This document shows positions 27,603-40,300 of a stretch of DNA of 64,000 bases, in pieces. The translations under genes and the position numbers were made by a program. The number at the start of each line of letters is the position of its first letter. The first letter of the stretch is position 1. The notes beneath the pieces are model-generated. The model did not search any database, was not told the DNA's origin, and saw only the letters and a program-made list of their open reading frames with translations. This DNA comes from Nemertoderma westbladi (Eukaryota; Xenacoelomorpha; Nemertodermatida; Nemertodermatidae), in NCBI GenBank assembly GCA_032718475.1, contig JAUCBJ010002311.1, positions 1-64,000 on the forward strand. Reading direction: 5' to 3'.

Positions 27603-28118
27603 CCTATACACCCTATCTCAAAATTTTCAAAAAAAATTTTATTTGACCAATTGGGGTAACTTGACACGCTCTTTTCAATGAAACTAAGAAAAGTGGGGTG
27701 TTCCTTTCATGAAATCGGACTTTTTCAATCTTAAAACACCCCATGGCAGCATCTTAAATCAACAGCTGCGAGGCAAAACACCCCATAGCTAAATTCGACC
27801 ATATAGGGTGCTTTGCCTTGTTAACTCTGTCGACCAAATAACGCTATCCTTGAGTTAGGGTTTTTTGCCTTGCGCTTTACTTTTAAGCCAATCAATTATT
27901 TAAGGAATTGACCAATCAGAAGTAATATCCTTTGTCATTTAATAATATTTATTTACTCTACTTAAAGGTAACTTGTCTGGCCGGAAATTAATTTTAGTTA
28001 TTTTAATTTGACCTGGCGCAAATTAATTTACCCTATCTAGTTATATTGATTTTTGTTAGGAATTTACTCTTTATTACAACCAACAATGTACTAACAGTCT
28101 TGTAAGTTTTAAGGGGAA

Positions 28119-28345
28119 ATGGAGTTTGACAATAATGACGAGGACGAGAATCTGGATACGTTTTTTGGATTTGTTATTACATCAGAAGGAGAAATAGGAA
28201 CTGGGACAAATGGAGTAGTTGGACGCGGGCCTGGGATGGGTGATGTAGTGTTAGGTACTGGGGAAGCGGAAAGTGAAGAAGGAGAACTAGATGGATCTCT
28301 TGTTGGAACTGGGGACGCGGAATGGTTGTTGGAACTGGGGAAGGT
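28119..28345 (+). other. Candidate 5' coding end of a Gly-rich repeat protein inside the insert
   Basis: An ATG at 28119 opens a non-repetitive acidic stretch (MEFDNNDEDENLDTFFGFVI) that grades into VGTGE-type repeats. At the far end of the array the frame GTGDGG ends in TAA at 42437 with AATAAA overlapping at 42439-42444. That is what an expanded gene with a VGTGEGGMV repeat would look like, now frame-shuffled by 25-bp units. The opposite strand is equally open, reads Pro/Thr-rich and has its own AATAAA about 30 bp after its stop at 28109. I cannot tell which strand, if either, was coding. Confidence 0.25.
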
Positions 28346-31300
28346 GGAATGGTTGTTGGAACTGGGGAAGGTGGAGTGGTTGTTGAAACTGGGGAAGGTG
28401 GAATGGTTGTTGGAACTGGGGAAGGTGGAATGGTTGTTGGAACTGGGGAGTGGAATGGTTGTTGGAACAGGGGAAGGTGGAATGGTTGTTGGAACTGGGG
28501 AAGGTGGAATGGTTGTTGGAACTGGGGAGTGGAATGGTTGTTGGAACTGGGGAGTGGAATGGTTGTTGGAACAGGGGAAGGTGGAATGGTTGTTGGAACT
28601 GGGGAAGGTGGAGTGGTTGTTGAAACTGGGGAAGGTGGAATGGTTGTTGGAACTGGGGAGTGGAATGGTTGTTGGAACTGGGGAGTGGAATGGTTGTTGG
28701 AACAGGGGAAGGTGGAATGGTTGTTGAAACTGGGGAAGGTGGAATGGTTGTTGGAACTGGGGAAGGTGGAATGGTTGTTGGAACTGGGGAAGATGGAATG
28801 GTTGTTGGAACTGGGGAGTGGAATGGTTGTTGGAACTGGGGAAGGTGGAATGGTTGTTGGAACTGGGGAAAGTGGAATGGTTGTTGGAACTGGGGAGTGG
28901 AATGGTTGTTGGAACAGGGGAAGGTGGAATGGTTGTTGGAACTGGGGAAGGTGGAGTGGTTGTTGAAACTGGGGAAGGTGGAATGGTTGTTGGAACTGGG
29001 GAGTGGAATGGTTGTTGGAACAGGGGAAGGTGGAATGGTTGTTGGAACTGGGGAGTGGAATGGTTGTTGGAACAGGGGAAGGTGGAATGGTTGTTGGAAC
29101 TGGGGAAGGTGGAGTGGTTGTTGGAACTGGGGAGTGGAATGGTTGTTGGAACAGGGGAAGGTGGAATGGTTGTTGGAACTGGGGAAGGTGGAGTGGTTGT
29201 TGAAACTGGGGAAGGTGGAATGGTTGTTGGAACTGGGGAGTGGAATGGTTGTTGGAACAGGGGAAGGTGGAATGGTTGTTGGAACTGGGGAAGGTGGAGT
29301 GGTTGTTGAAACTGGGGAAGGTGGAATGGTTGTTGGAACTGGGGAAGGTGGAGTGGTTGTTGAAACTGGGGAAGGTGGAATGGTTGTTGGAACTGGGGAG
29401 TGGAATGGTTGTTGGAACTGGGGAGTGGAATAGTTGTTGGAACAGGGGAAGGTGGAATGGTTGTTGAAACTGGGGAAGGTGGAATGGTTGTTGGAACTGG
29501 GGAGTGGAATGGTTGTTGGAACAGGGGAAGGTGGAATGGTTGTTGGAACTGGGGAAGGTGGAGTGGTTGTTGAAACTGGGGAAGGTGGAATGGTTGTTGG
29601 AACTGGGGAGTGGAATGGTTGTTGGAACTGGGGAGTGGAATGGTTGTTGGAACAGGGGAAGGTGGAATGGTTGTTGGAACTGGGGAAGGTTGAGTGGTTG
29701 TTGGAACTGGGGAGTGGAATGGTTGTTGGAACAGGGGAAGGTGGAATGGTTGTTGGAACTGGGGAAGGTGGAGTGGTTGTTGAAACTGGGGAAGGTGGAA
29801 TGGTTGTTGGAACTGGGGAGTGGAATGGTTGTTGGAACTGGGGAGTGGAATGGTTGTTGGAACAGGGGAAGGTGGAATGGTTGTTGGAATTGGGGAAGGT
29901 GGAGTGGTTGTTGAAACTGGGGAAGGTGGAATGGTTGTTGGAACTGGGGAGTGGAATGGTTGTTGGAACTGGGGAGTGGAATGGTTGTTGGAACAGGGGA
30001 AGGTGGAATGGTTGTTGGAACTGGGGAAGGTGGAGTGGTTGTTGAAACTGGGGAAGGTGGAATGGTTGTTGGAACTGGGGAGTGGAATGGTTGTTGGAAC
30101 TGGGGAGTGGAATGGTTGTTGGAACAGGGGAAGGTGGAATGGTTGTTGGAACTGGGGAAGGTGGAGTGGTTGTTGAAACTGGGGAAGGTGGAATGGTTGT
30201 TGGAACTGGGGAGTGGAATGGTTGTTGGAACAGGGGAAGGTGGAATGGTTGTTGGAACTGGGGAAGGTGGAGTGGTTGTTGAAACTGGGGAAGGTGGAAT
30301 GGTTGTTGGAACTGGGGAGTGGAATGGTTGTTGGAACTGGGGAGTGGAATGGTTGTTGGAACAGGGGAAGGTGGAATGGTTGTTGGAACTGGGGAAGGTG
30401 GAGTGGTTGTTGGAACTGGGGAGTGGAATGGTTGTTGGAACAGGGGAAGGTGGAATGGTTGTTGGAACTGGGGAAGGTGGAGTGGTTGTTGAAACTGGGG
30501 AAGGTGGAATGGTTGTTGGAACTGGGGAGTGGAATGGTTGTTGGAACTGGGGAGTGGAATGGTTGTTGGAACAGGGGAAGGTGGAATGGTTGTTGGAACT
30601 GGGGAAGGTGGAGTGGTTGTTGAAACTGGGGAAGGTGGAATGGTTGTTGGAACTGGGGAGTGGAATGGTTGTTGGAACTGGGGAGTGGAATGGTTGTTGG
30701 AACTGGGGAAGGTGGAGTGGTTGTTGGAACTGGGGAGTGGAATGGTTGTTGGAACAGGGGAAGGTGGAATGGTTGTTGGAACTGGGGAAGGTGGAGTGGT
30801 TGTTGAAACTGGGGAAGGTGGAATGGTTGTTGGAACTGGGGAGTGGAATGGTTGTTGGAACAGGGGAAGGTGGAATGGTTGTTGGAACTGGGGAGTGGAA
30901 TGGTTGTTGGAACAGGGGAAGGTGGAATGGTTGTTGGAACTGGGGAAGGTGGAGTGGTTGTTGAAACTGGGGAAGGTGGAATGGTTGTTGGAACTGGGGA
31001 GTGGAATGGTTGTTGGAACAGGGGAAGGTGGAATGGTTGTTGGAACTGGGGAAGGTGGAGTGGTTGTTGAAACTGGGGAAGGTGGAATGGTTGTTGGAAC
31101 TGGGGAGTGGAATGGTTGTTGGAACAGGGGAAGGTGGAATGGTTGTTGGAACTGGGGAAGGTGGAGTGGTTGTTGAAACTGGGGAAGGTGGAATGGTTGT
31201 TGGAACTGGGGAGTGGAATGGTTGTTGGAACTGGGGAGTGGAATGGTTGTTGGAACAGGGGAAGGTGGAATGGTTGTTGGAACTGGGGAAGGTGGAGTGG

Positions 31301-34300
31301 TTGTTGAAACTGGGGAAGGTGGAATGGTTGTTGGAACTGGGGAGTGGAATGGTTGTTGGAACAGGGGAAGGTGGAATGGTTGTTGGAACTGGGGAAGGTG
31401 GAGTGGTTGTTGAAACTGGGGAAGGTGGAGTGGTTGTTGGAACTGGGGAAGGTGGAGTGGTTGTTGAAACTGGGGAAGGTGGAATGGTTGTTGGAACTGG
31501 GGAGTGGAATGGTTGTTGGAACAGGGGAAGGTGGAATGGTTGTTGGAACTGGGGAAGGTGGAGTGGTTGTTGAAACTGGGGAAGGTGGAATGGTTGTTGG
31601 AACTGGGGAGTGGAATGGTTGTTGGAACTGGGGAGTGGAATGGTTGTTGGAACAGGGGAAGGTGGAATGGTTGTTGGAACTGGGGAAGGTGGAGTGGTTG
31701 TTGAAACTGGGGAAGGTGGTATGGTTGTTGGAACTGGGGAGTGGAATGGTTGTTGGAACAGGGGAAGGTGGAATGGTTGTTGGAACTGGGGAAGGTGGAG
31801 TGGTTGTTGAAACTGGGGAAGGTGGAATGGTTGTTGGAACTGGGGAGTGGAATGGTTGTTGGAACTGGGGAGTGGAATGGTTGTTGGAACAGGGGAAGGT
31901 GGAATGGTTGTTGGAACTGGGGAAGGTGGAGTGGTTGTTGAAACTGGGGAAGGTGGAATGGTTGTTGGAACTGGGGAAGGTGGAATGGTTGTTGGAACTG
32001 GGGAAGATGGAATGGTTGTTGGAACTGGGGAGTGGAATGGTTGTTGGAACTGGGGAAGGTGGAATGGTTGTTGGAACTGGGGAAAGTGGAATGGTTGTTG
32101 GAACTGGGGAAGGTGGAATGGTTGTTGGAACTGGGGAAGGTGGAATGGTTGTTGGAACTGGGGAGTGGAATGGTTGTTGGAACTGGGGAAGGTGGAATGG
32201 TTGTTGGAACTGGGGAAAGTGGAATGGTTGTTGGAACTGGGGAAGGTGGAGTGGTTGTTGAAACTGGGGAAGGTGGAATGGTTGTTGGAACTGGGGAGTG
32301 GAATGGTTGTTGGAACAGGGGAAGGTGGAATGGTTGTTGGAACTGGGGAAGGTGGAGTGGTTGTTGAAACTGGGGAAGGTGGAATGGTTGTTGGAACTGG
32401 GGAGTGGAATGGTTGTTGGAACTGGGGAGTGGAATGGTTGTTGGAACAGGGGAAGGTGGAATGGTTGTTGGAACTGGGGAAGGTGGAGTGGTTGTTGAAA
32501 CTGGGGAAGGTGGAATGGTTGTTGGAACTGGGGAAGGTGGAATGGTTGTTGGAACTGGGGAAGATGGAATGGTTGTTGGAACTGGGGAGTGGAATGGTTG
32601 TTGGAACTGGGGAAGGTGGAATGGTTGTTGGAACTGGGGAAAGTGGAATGGTTGTTGGAACTGGGGAAGGTGGAATGGTTGTTGGAACTGGGGAAGGTGG
32701 AATGGTTGTTGGAACTGGGGAGTGGAATGGTTGTTGGAACTGGGGAAGGTGGAATGGTTGTTGGAACTGGGGAAAGTGGAATGGTTGTTGGAACTGGGGA
32801 AGGTGGAATGGTTGTTGGAACTGGGGAAGGTGGAATGGTTGTTGGAACTGGGAAGGTGGAATGGTTGTTGAAACTGGGGAAGGTGGAATGGTTGTTGGAA
32901 CTGGGGAGTGGAATGGTTGTTGGAACTGGGGAAGGTGGAATGGTTGTTGGAACTGGGGAAAGTGGAATGGATGTTGGAACTGGGGAAGGTGGAATGGTTG
33001 TTGGAACTGGGGAAGGTGGAATGGTTGTTGGAACTGGGAAGGTGGAATGGTTGTTGGAACTGGGGAAGGTGGAATGGTTGTTGGAACTGGGGAAGGTGGA
33101 GTGGTTGTTTGAACTGGGGAAAGTGGAATGGTTGTTGCAACTGGGGAAGGTGGAATGGTTGTTGGAACTGGGGAAGGTGGAATGGTTGTTGGAACTGGGA
33201 AGTTGGAATGGTTGTTGGAACTGGGGAAGGAGGAGATGTGGTTGGCACGGGGGAAGGTGGAATGGTTGTTGGAACTGGGGATGGTGGAATGGTTGTTGGA
33301 ACTGGGGAAGGTGGAATGGTTGTTGGAACTGGGGAAGGTGGAATGGTTGTTGGAACTGGGGAAAGTGGAATGGTTGTTGGAACTGGGGAAGGTGGAATGG
33401 TTGTTGGAACTGGGGAAGGAGGAGATGTGGTTGGCACGGGGGAAGGTGGAATGGTTGTTGGAACTGGGGAAGGTGGAATGGTTGTTGGAACTGGGAAGTT
33501 GGAATGGTTGTTGGAACTGGGGAAGGAGGAGATGTGGTTGGCACGGGGGAAGGTGGAATGGTTGTTGAAACTGGGGAAGGTGGAATGGTTGTTGGAACTG
33601 GGGAAGGTGGAATGGTTGTTGGAACTGGGGAAAGTGGAATGGTTGTTGGAACTGGGGAAGGTGGAATGGTTGTTGGAACTGGGGAAGGAGGAGATGTGGT
33701 TGGCACGGGGGAAGGTGGAATGGTTGTTGAAACTGGGGAAGGTGGAATGGTTGTTGGAACTGGGGAAGGTGGAATGGTTGTTGGAACTGGGGAAAGTGGA
33801 ATGGTTGTTGGAACTGGGGAAGGAGGAGATGTGGTTGGCACGGGGGAAGGTGGAATGGTTGTTGGAACTGGGGAAGGTGGAATGGTTGTTGGAACTGGGG
33901 AAGGAGGAGATGTGGTTGGCACGGGGGAAGGTGGAATGGTTGTTGAAACTGGGGAAGGTGGAATGGTTGTTGGAACTGGGGAAGGTGGAATGGTTGTTGG
34001 AACTGGGGAAGGTGGAATGGTTGTTGGAACTGGGGAAGGAGGAGATGTGGTTGGCACGGGGGAAGGTGGAATGGTTGTTGAAACTGGGGAAGGTGGAATG
34101 GTTGTTGGAACTGGGGAAGGTGGAATGGTTGTTGGAACTGGGGAAAGTGGAATGGTTGTTGGAACTGGGGAAGGTGGAATGGTTGTTGGAACTGGGGAAG
34201 GTGGAATGGTTGTTGGAACTGGGGAAGGTGGAGATGTGGTTGGCACGGGGGAAGGTGGAATGGTTGTTGGAACTGGGGATGGTGGAATGGTTGCTGGAAC

Positions 34301-37300
34301 TGGGGAAAGTGGAATGGTTGTTGGAACTGGGGAAAGTGGAATGGTTGTTGGAACTGGGGATGGTGGAATGGTTGTTGGAACTGGGGAAGGTGGAATGGTT
34401 GTTGGAACTGGGGAGTGGAATGGTTGTTGGAACTGGGGAAGGTGGTATGGTTGTTGGAACTGGGGATGGTGTAATGGTTGCTAGAACTGGGGAAAGTGGA
34501 ATGGTTGTTGGAACTGGGGAAAGTGGAATGGTTGTTGGAACTGGGGAAGGTGGAATGGTTGTTGGAACTGGGGAAGGTGGAATGGTTGTTGGAACTGGGG
34601 AAGGTGGAATGGTTGTTGGAACTGGGGAAGGTGGAATGGTTGTTGGAACTGGGGAGTGGAATGGTTGTTGGAACTGGGGAGTGGAATGGTTGTTGGAACT
34701 GGGGAAGGTGGAATGGTTGTTGGAACTGGGGAAGGTGGAATGGTTGTTGGAACTGGGGAAGGTGGAATGGTTGTTGGAACTGGGGAAGGTGGAATGGTTG
34801 TTGGAACTGGGGAAGGTGGAATGGTTGTTGGAACTGGGGAAGGTGGAATGGTTGTTGGAACTGGGGAGTGGAATGGTTGTTGGAACTGGGGAGGTGGAAT
34901 GGTTGTTGGAACTGGGGAAGGTGGAATGGTTGTTGGAACTGGGGAAGGTGGAATGGTTGTTGGAACTGGGGAAGGTGGAATGGTTGTTGGAACTGGGGAG
35001 TGGAATGGTTGTTGGAACTGGGGAGTGGAATGGTTGTTGGAACTGGGGAAGGTGGAATGGTTGTTGGAACTGGGGAAGGTGGAATGGTTGTTGGAACTGG
35101 GGAAGGTGGAATGGTTGTTGGAACTGGGGAGTGGAATGGTTGTTGGAACTGGGGAGTGGAATGGTTGTTGGAACTGGGGAAGGTGGAATGGTTGTTGGAA
35201 CTGGGGAAAGTGGAATGGTTGTTGGAACTGGGGAAGGTGGAATGGTTGTTGGAACTGGGGAAGGTGGAATGGTTGTTGGAACTGGGGAAGGTGGAATGGT
35301 TGTTGGAACTGGGGAAGGTGGAATGGTTGTTGGAACTGGGGAGTGGAATGGTTGTTGGAACTGGGGAGTGGAATGGTTGTTGGAACTGGGGAAGGTGGAA
35401 TGGTTGTTGGAACTGGGGAAGGTGGAATGGTTGTTGGAACTGGGAAGTTGGAATGGTTGTTGGAACTGGGGAAGGAGGAGATGTGGTTGGCACGGGGGAA
35501 GGTGGAATGGTTGTTGGAACTGGGGAAGGTGGAATGGTTGTTGGAACTGGGGAGTGGAATGGTTGTTGGAACTGGGGAAGGTGGAATGGTTGTTGGAACT
35601 GGGGAAGGTGGAATGGTTGTTGGAACTGGGAAGTTGGAATGGTTGTTGGAACTGGGGAAGGAGGAGATGTGGTTGGCACGGGGGAAGGTGGAATGGTTGT
35701 TGGAACTGGGGAAGGTGGAATGGTTGCTGGAACTGGGGAAGGTGGAATGGTTGCTGGAACTGGGGAAAGTGGAATGGTTGTTGGAACTGGGGAAAGTGGA
35801 ATGCTTGTTGGTACTGGGGGATGGTGGAATGGTGTTGGAACTGGGGAAGGTGGAATGGTTGTTGGAACTGGGGAGTGGAATGGTTGTTGGAACTGGGGAA
35901 GGTGGAATGGTTGTTGGAACTGGGGATGGTGTAATGGTTGCTGGAACTGGGGAAAGTGGAATGGTTGTTGGAACTGGGGAAAGTGGAATTGTTGTTGGAA
36001 CTGGGGAAGGTGGAATGGTTGTTGGAACTGGGGAAGGTGGAATGGTTGTTGGAACTGGGGAAGATGGAATGGTTGTTGGAACTGGGGAAGGTGGAATGGT
36101 TGCTGGAATAGGGGAAGGTGGAATGGTTGCTGGAACTGGGGAAGGTGGAACGGTTGTTGGAACTGGGGAAGGTGGAATGGTTGCTGGAACTGGGGAAGGT
36201 GGAATGGTTGCTGGAACTGGGGAAGGTGGAATGGTTGCTGGAACTGGGAAGGTGGAGTGGTTGTTGGAACTGGGGAAAGTGGAATGCTTGTTGGTACTGG
36301 GGGATGGTGGAATGGTTGTTGGAACTGGGGAAGGTGGAATGGTTGCTGGAATAGGGGAAGGTGGAATGGTTGCTTGAACTGGGGAAGGTGGAACGGTTGT
36401 TGGAACTGGGGAAGGTGGAATGGTTGCTGGAACTGGGGAAGGTGGAATGGTTGCTGGAACTGGGGAAGGTGGAATGGTTGCTGGAACTGGGAAGGTGGAA
36501 TGGTTGTTGGAACTGGGGAAGGTGGAGTGGTGAGTGGTTGTTGGAACTGGGGAAGGTGGAATGGTTGTTGGAACTGGGGAAGGTGGAATGGTTGTTGGAA
36601 CTGGGGAAGGTGGAGTGGTTGTTGGAACTGGGAAGTTGGAATGTTTGTTGGAACTGGGGAAGGTGGAATGGTTGCTGGAACTGGGGAAGGTGGAATGGTT
36701 GCTGGAACTGGGGAAGGTGGAATGGTTGCTGGAACTGGGAAGGTGGAATGGTTGTTGGAACTGGGGAAGGTGGAGTGGTTGTTGGAACTGGGGAAGGTGG
36801 AATGGTTGTTGGAACTGGGGAAGGTGGAATGGTTGTTGGCACTGGGGAAGGTGGAATGGTTGCTGGAACTGGGGAAGGTGGAATGGTTGTTGGAACTGGT
36901 AAAGGTGGGATGGTTGTTGGAACTGGGAAAGTGGAGTGGTTGTTGGAACTGGGGAAGGTGGAGTGGTTGTTGGAACTGGGAAAGGTGGAATGGTTGCTGG
37001 AACTGGGGAAGGTGGAATGGTTGTTGGAACTGGGGAAGGTGGAGTGGTTGTTGGAACTGGGGAAGGTGGAGTGGTTGTTGGAACTGGGGAAGGTGAAGTG
37101 GTTGTTGGAACTGGGGAAGGTGGAGTGGTTGTTGGAACTGGGGATGGTGTAATGGTTGCTGGAACTGGGGAAAGTGGAATGGTTGTTGGAACTGGGGAAA
37201 GTGGAATTGTTGTTGGAACTGGGGAAGGTGGAATGGTTGTTGGAACTGGGGAAGGTGGAATGGTTGTTGGAACTGGGGAAGATGGAATGGTTGTTGGAAC

Positions 37301-40300
37301 TGGGGAAGGTGGAATGGTTGCTGGAATAGGGGAAGGTGGAATGGTTGCTTGAACTGGGGAAGGTGGAACGGTTGTTGGAACTGGGGAAGGTGGAATGGTT
37401 GCTGGAACTGGGGAAGGTGGAATGGTTGCTGGAACTGGGGAAGGTGGAATGGTTGCTGGAACTGGGAAGGTGGAATGGTTGTTGGAACTGGGGAAGGTGG
37501 AGTGGTTGTTGGAACTGGGGAAGGTGGAATGGTTGTTGGAACTGGGGAAGGTGGAATGGTTGTTGGCACTGGGGAAGGTGGAATGGTTGCTGGAACTGGG
37601 GAAGGTGGAATGGTTGTTGGAACTGGTAAAGGTGGGATGGTTGTTGGAACTGGGAAAGTGGAGTGGTTGTTGGAACTGGGGAAGGTGGAGTGGTTGTTGG
37701 AACTGGGAAAGGTGGAATGGTTGCTGGAACTGGGGAAGGTGGAATGGTTGTTGGAACTGGGGAAGGTGGAGTGGTTGTTGGAACTGGGGAAGGTGGAGTG
37801 GTTGTTGGAACTGGGGAAGGTGAAGTGGTTGTTGGAACTGGGGAAGGTGGAATGGTTGTTGGAACTGGGGAAGGTGGAGTGGTTGTTGGAACTGGGGAAG
37901 GTGGAGTGGTTGTTGGAACTGGGGAAGGTGGAGTGGTTGTTGGAACTGGGGAAGGTGGAATGGTTGTTGGAATTGGGGAAAGTGGGGTGGTTGTTGGAAC
38001 TGGGGAAGGTGGAATGGTTGTTGGAACTGGGGAAGGTGGAATGGTTGTTGGCACTGGGGAAGGTGGAATGGTTGCTGGAACTGGGGAAGGTGGAATGGTT
38101 GTTGGAACTGGTAAAGGTGGAATGGTTGTTGGAACTGGGGAAGATGGAATGGTTGTTGGAACTGGGGAAGGTGGAATGGTTGCTGGAATAGGGGAAGGTG
38201 GAATGGTTGCTTGAACTGGGGAAGGTGGAACGGTTGTTGGAACTGGGGAAGGTGGAATGGTTGCTGGAACTGGGGAAGGTGGAATGGTTGTTGGAACTGG
38301 GGATGGTGTAATGGTTGCTGGAACTGGGGAAAGTGGAATGGTTGTTGGAACTGGGGAAAGTGGAATTGTTGTTGGAACTGGGGAAGGTGGAATGGTTGTT
38401 GGAACTGGGGAAGGTGGAATGGTTGCTGGAATAGGGGAAGGTGGAATGGTTGCTTGAACTGGGGAAGGTGGAACGGTTGTTGGAACTGGGGAAGGTGGAA
38501 TGGTTGCTGGAACTGGGGAAGGTGGAATGGTTGCTGGAACTGGGGAAGGTGGAATGGTTGCTGGAATAGGGGAAGGTGGAATGGTTGCTTGAACTGGGGA
38601 AGGTGGAACGGTTGTTGGAACTGGGGAAGGTGGAATGGTTGCTGGAACTGGGGAAGCTGGAATGGTTGCTGGAACTGGGGAAGGTGGAATGGTTGCTGGA
38701 ACTGGGAAGGTGGAATGGTTGTTGGAACTGGGGAAGGTGGAGTGGTTGTTGGAACTGGGGAAGGTGGAATGGTTGTTGGAACTGGGGAAGGTGGAATGGT
38801 TGTTGGAACTGGGGATGGTGTAATGGTTGCTGGAACTGGGGAAAGTGGAATGGTTGTTGGAACTGGGGAAAGTGGAATTGTTGTTGGAACTGGGGAAGGT
38901 GGAATGGTTGTTGGAACTGGGGAAGGTGGAATGGTTGTTGGAACTGGGGAAGATGGAATGGTTGTTGGAACTGGGGAAGGTGGAATGGTTGCTGGAATAG
39001 GGGAAGGTAGAATGGTTGCTTGAACTGGGGAAGGTGGAACGGTTGTTGGAACTGGGGAAGGTGGAATGGTTGCTGGAACTGGGGAAGGTGGAATGGTTGC
39101 TGGAACTGGGGAAGGTGGAATGGTTGCTGGAACTGGGAAGGTGGAATGGTTGTTGGAACTGGGGAAGGTGGAGTGGTTGTTGGAACTGGGGAAGGTGGAA
39201 TGGTTGTTGGAACTGGGGAAGGTGGAATGGTTGTTGGCACTGGGGAAGGTGGAATGGTTGCTGGAACTGGGGAAGGTGGAATGGTTGTTGGAACTGGTAA
39301 AGGTGGGATGGTTGTTGGAACTGGGAAAGTGGAGTGGTTGTTGGAACTGGGGAAGGTGGAATGGTTGTTGGAACTGGGGATGGTGTAATGGTTGCTGGAA
39401 CTGGGGAAAGTGGAATGGTTGTTGGAACTGGGGAAAGTGGAATTGTTGTTGGAACTGGGGAAGGTGGAATGGTTGTTGGAACTGGGGAAGGTGGAATGGT
39501 TGTTGGAACTGGGGAAGATGGAATGGTTGTTGGAACTGGGGAAGGTGGAATGGTTGCTGGAATAGGGGAAGGTGGAATGGTTGCTTGAACTGGGGAAGGT
39601 GGAACGGTTGTTGGAACTGGGGAAGGTGGAATGGTTGCTGGAACTGGGGAAGGTGGAATGGTTGCTGGAACTGGGGAAGGTGGAATGGTTGCTGGAACTG
39701 GGAAGGTGGAATGGTTGTTGGAACTGGGGAAGGTGGAGTGGTTGTTGGAACTGGGGAAGGTGGAATGGTTGTTGGCACTGGGGAAGGTGGAATGGTTGCT
39801 GGAACTGGGGAAGGTGGAATGGTTGTTGGAACTGGTAAAGGTGGGATGGTTGTTGGAACTGGGAAAGTGGAGTGGTTGTTGGAACTGGGGAAGGTGGAGT
39901 GGTTGTTGGAACTGGGAAAGGTGGAATGGTTGCTGGAACTGGGGAAGGTGGAATGGTTGTTGGAACTGGGGAAGGTGGAGTGGTTGTTGGAACTGGGGAA
40001 GGTGGAGTGGTTGTTGGAACTGGGGAAGGTGAAGTGGTTGTTGGAACTGGGGAAGGTGGAATGGTTGTTGGAACTGGGGAAGGTGGAGTGGTTGTTGGAA
40101 CTGGGGAAGGTGGAATGGTTGCTGGAATAGGGGATGGTGGAATGGTTGCTTGAACTGGGGAAGGTGGAACGGTTGTTGGAACTGGGGAAGGTGGAATGGT
40201 TGCTGGAACTGGGGAAGGTGGAATGGTTGCTGGAACTGGGGAAGGTGGAATGGTTGTTGGAACTGGGGAAGGTGGAATGGTTGCTGGAACTGGGGAAGGT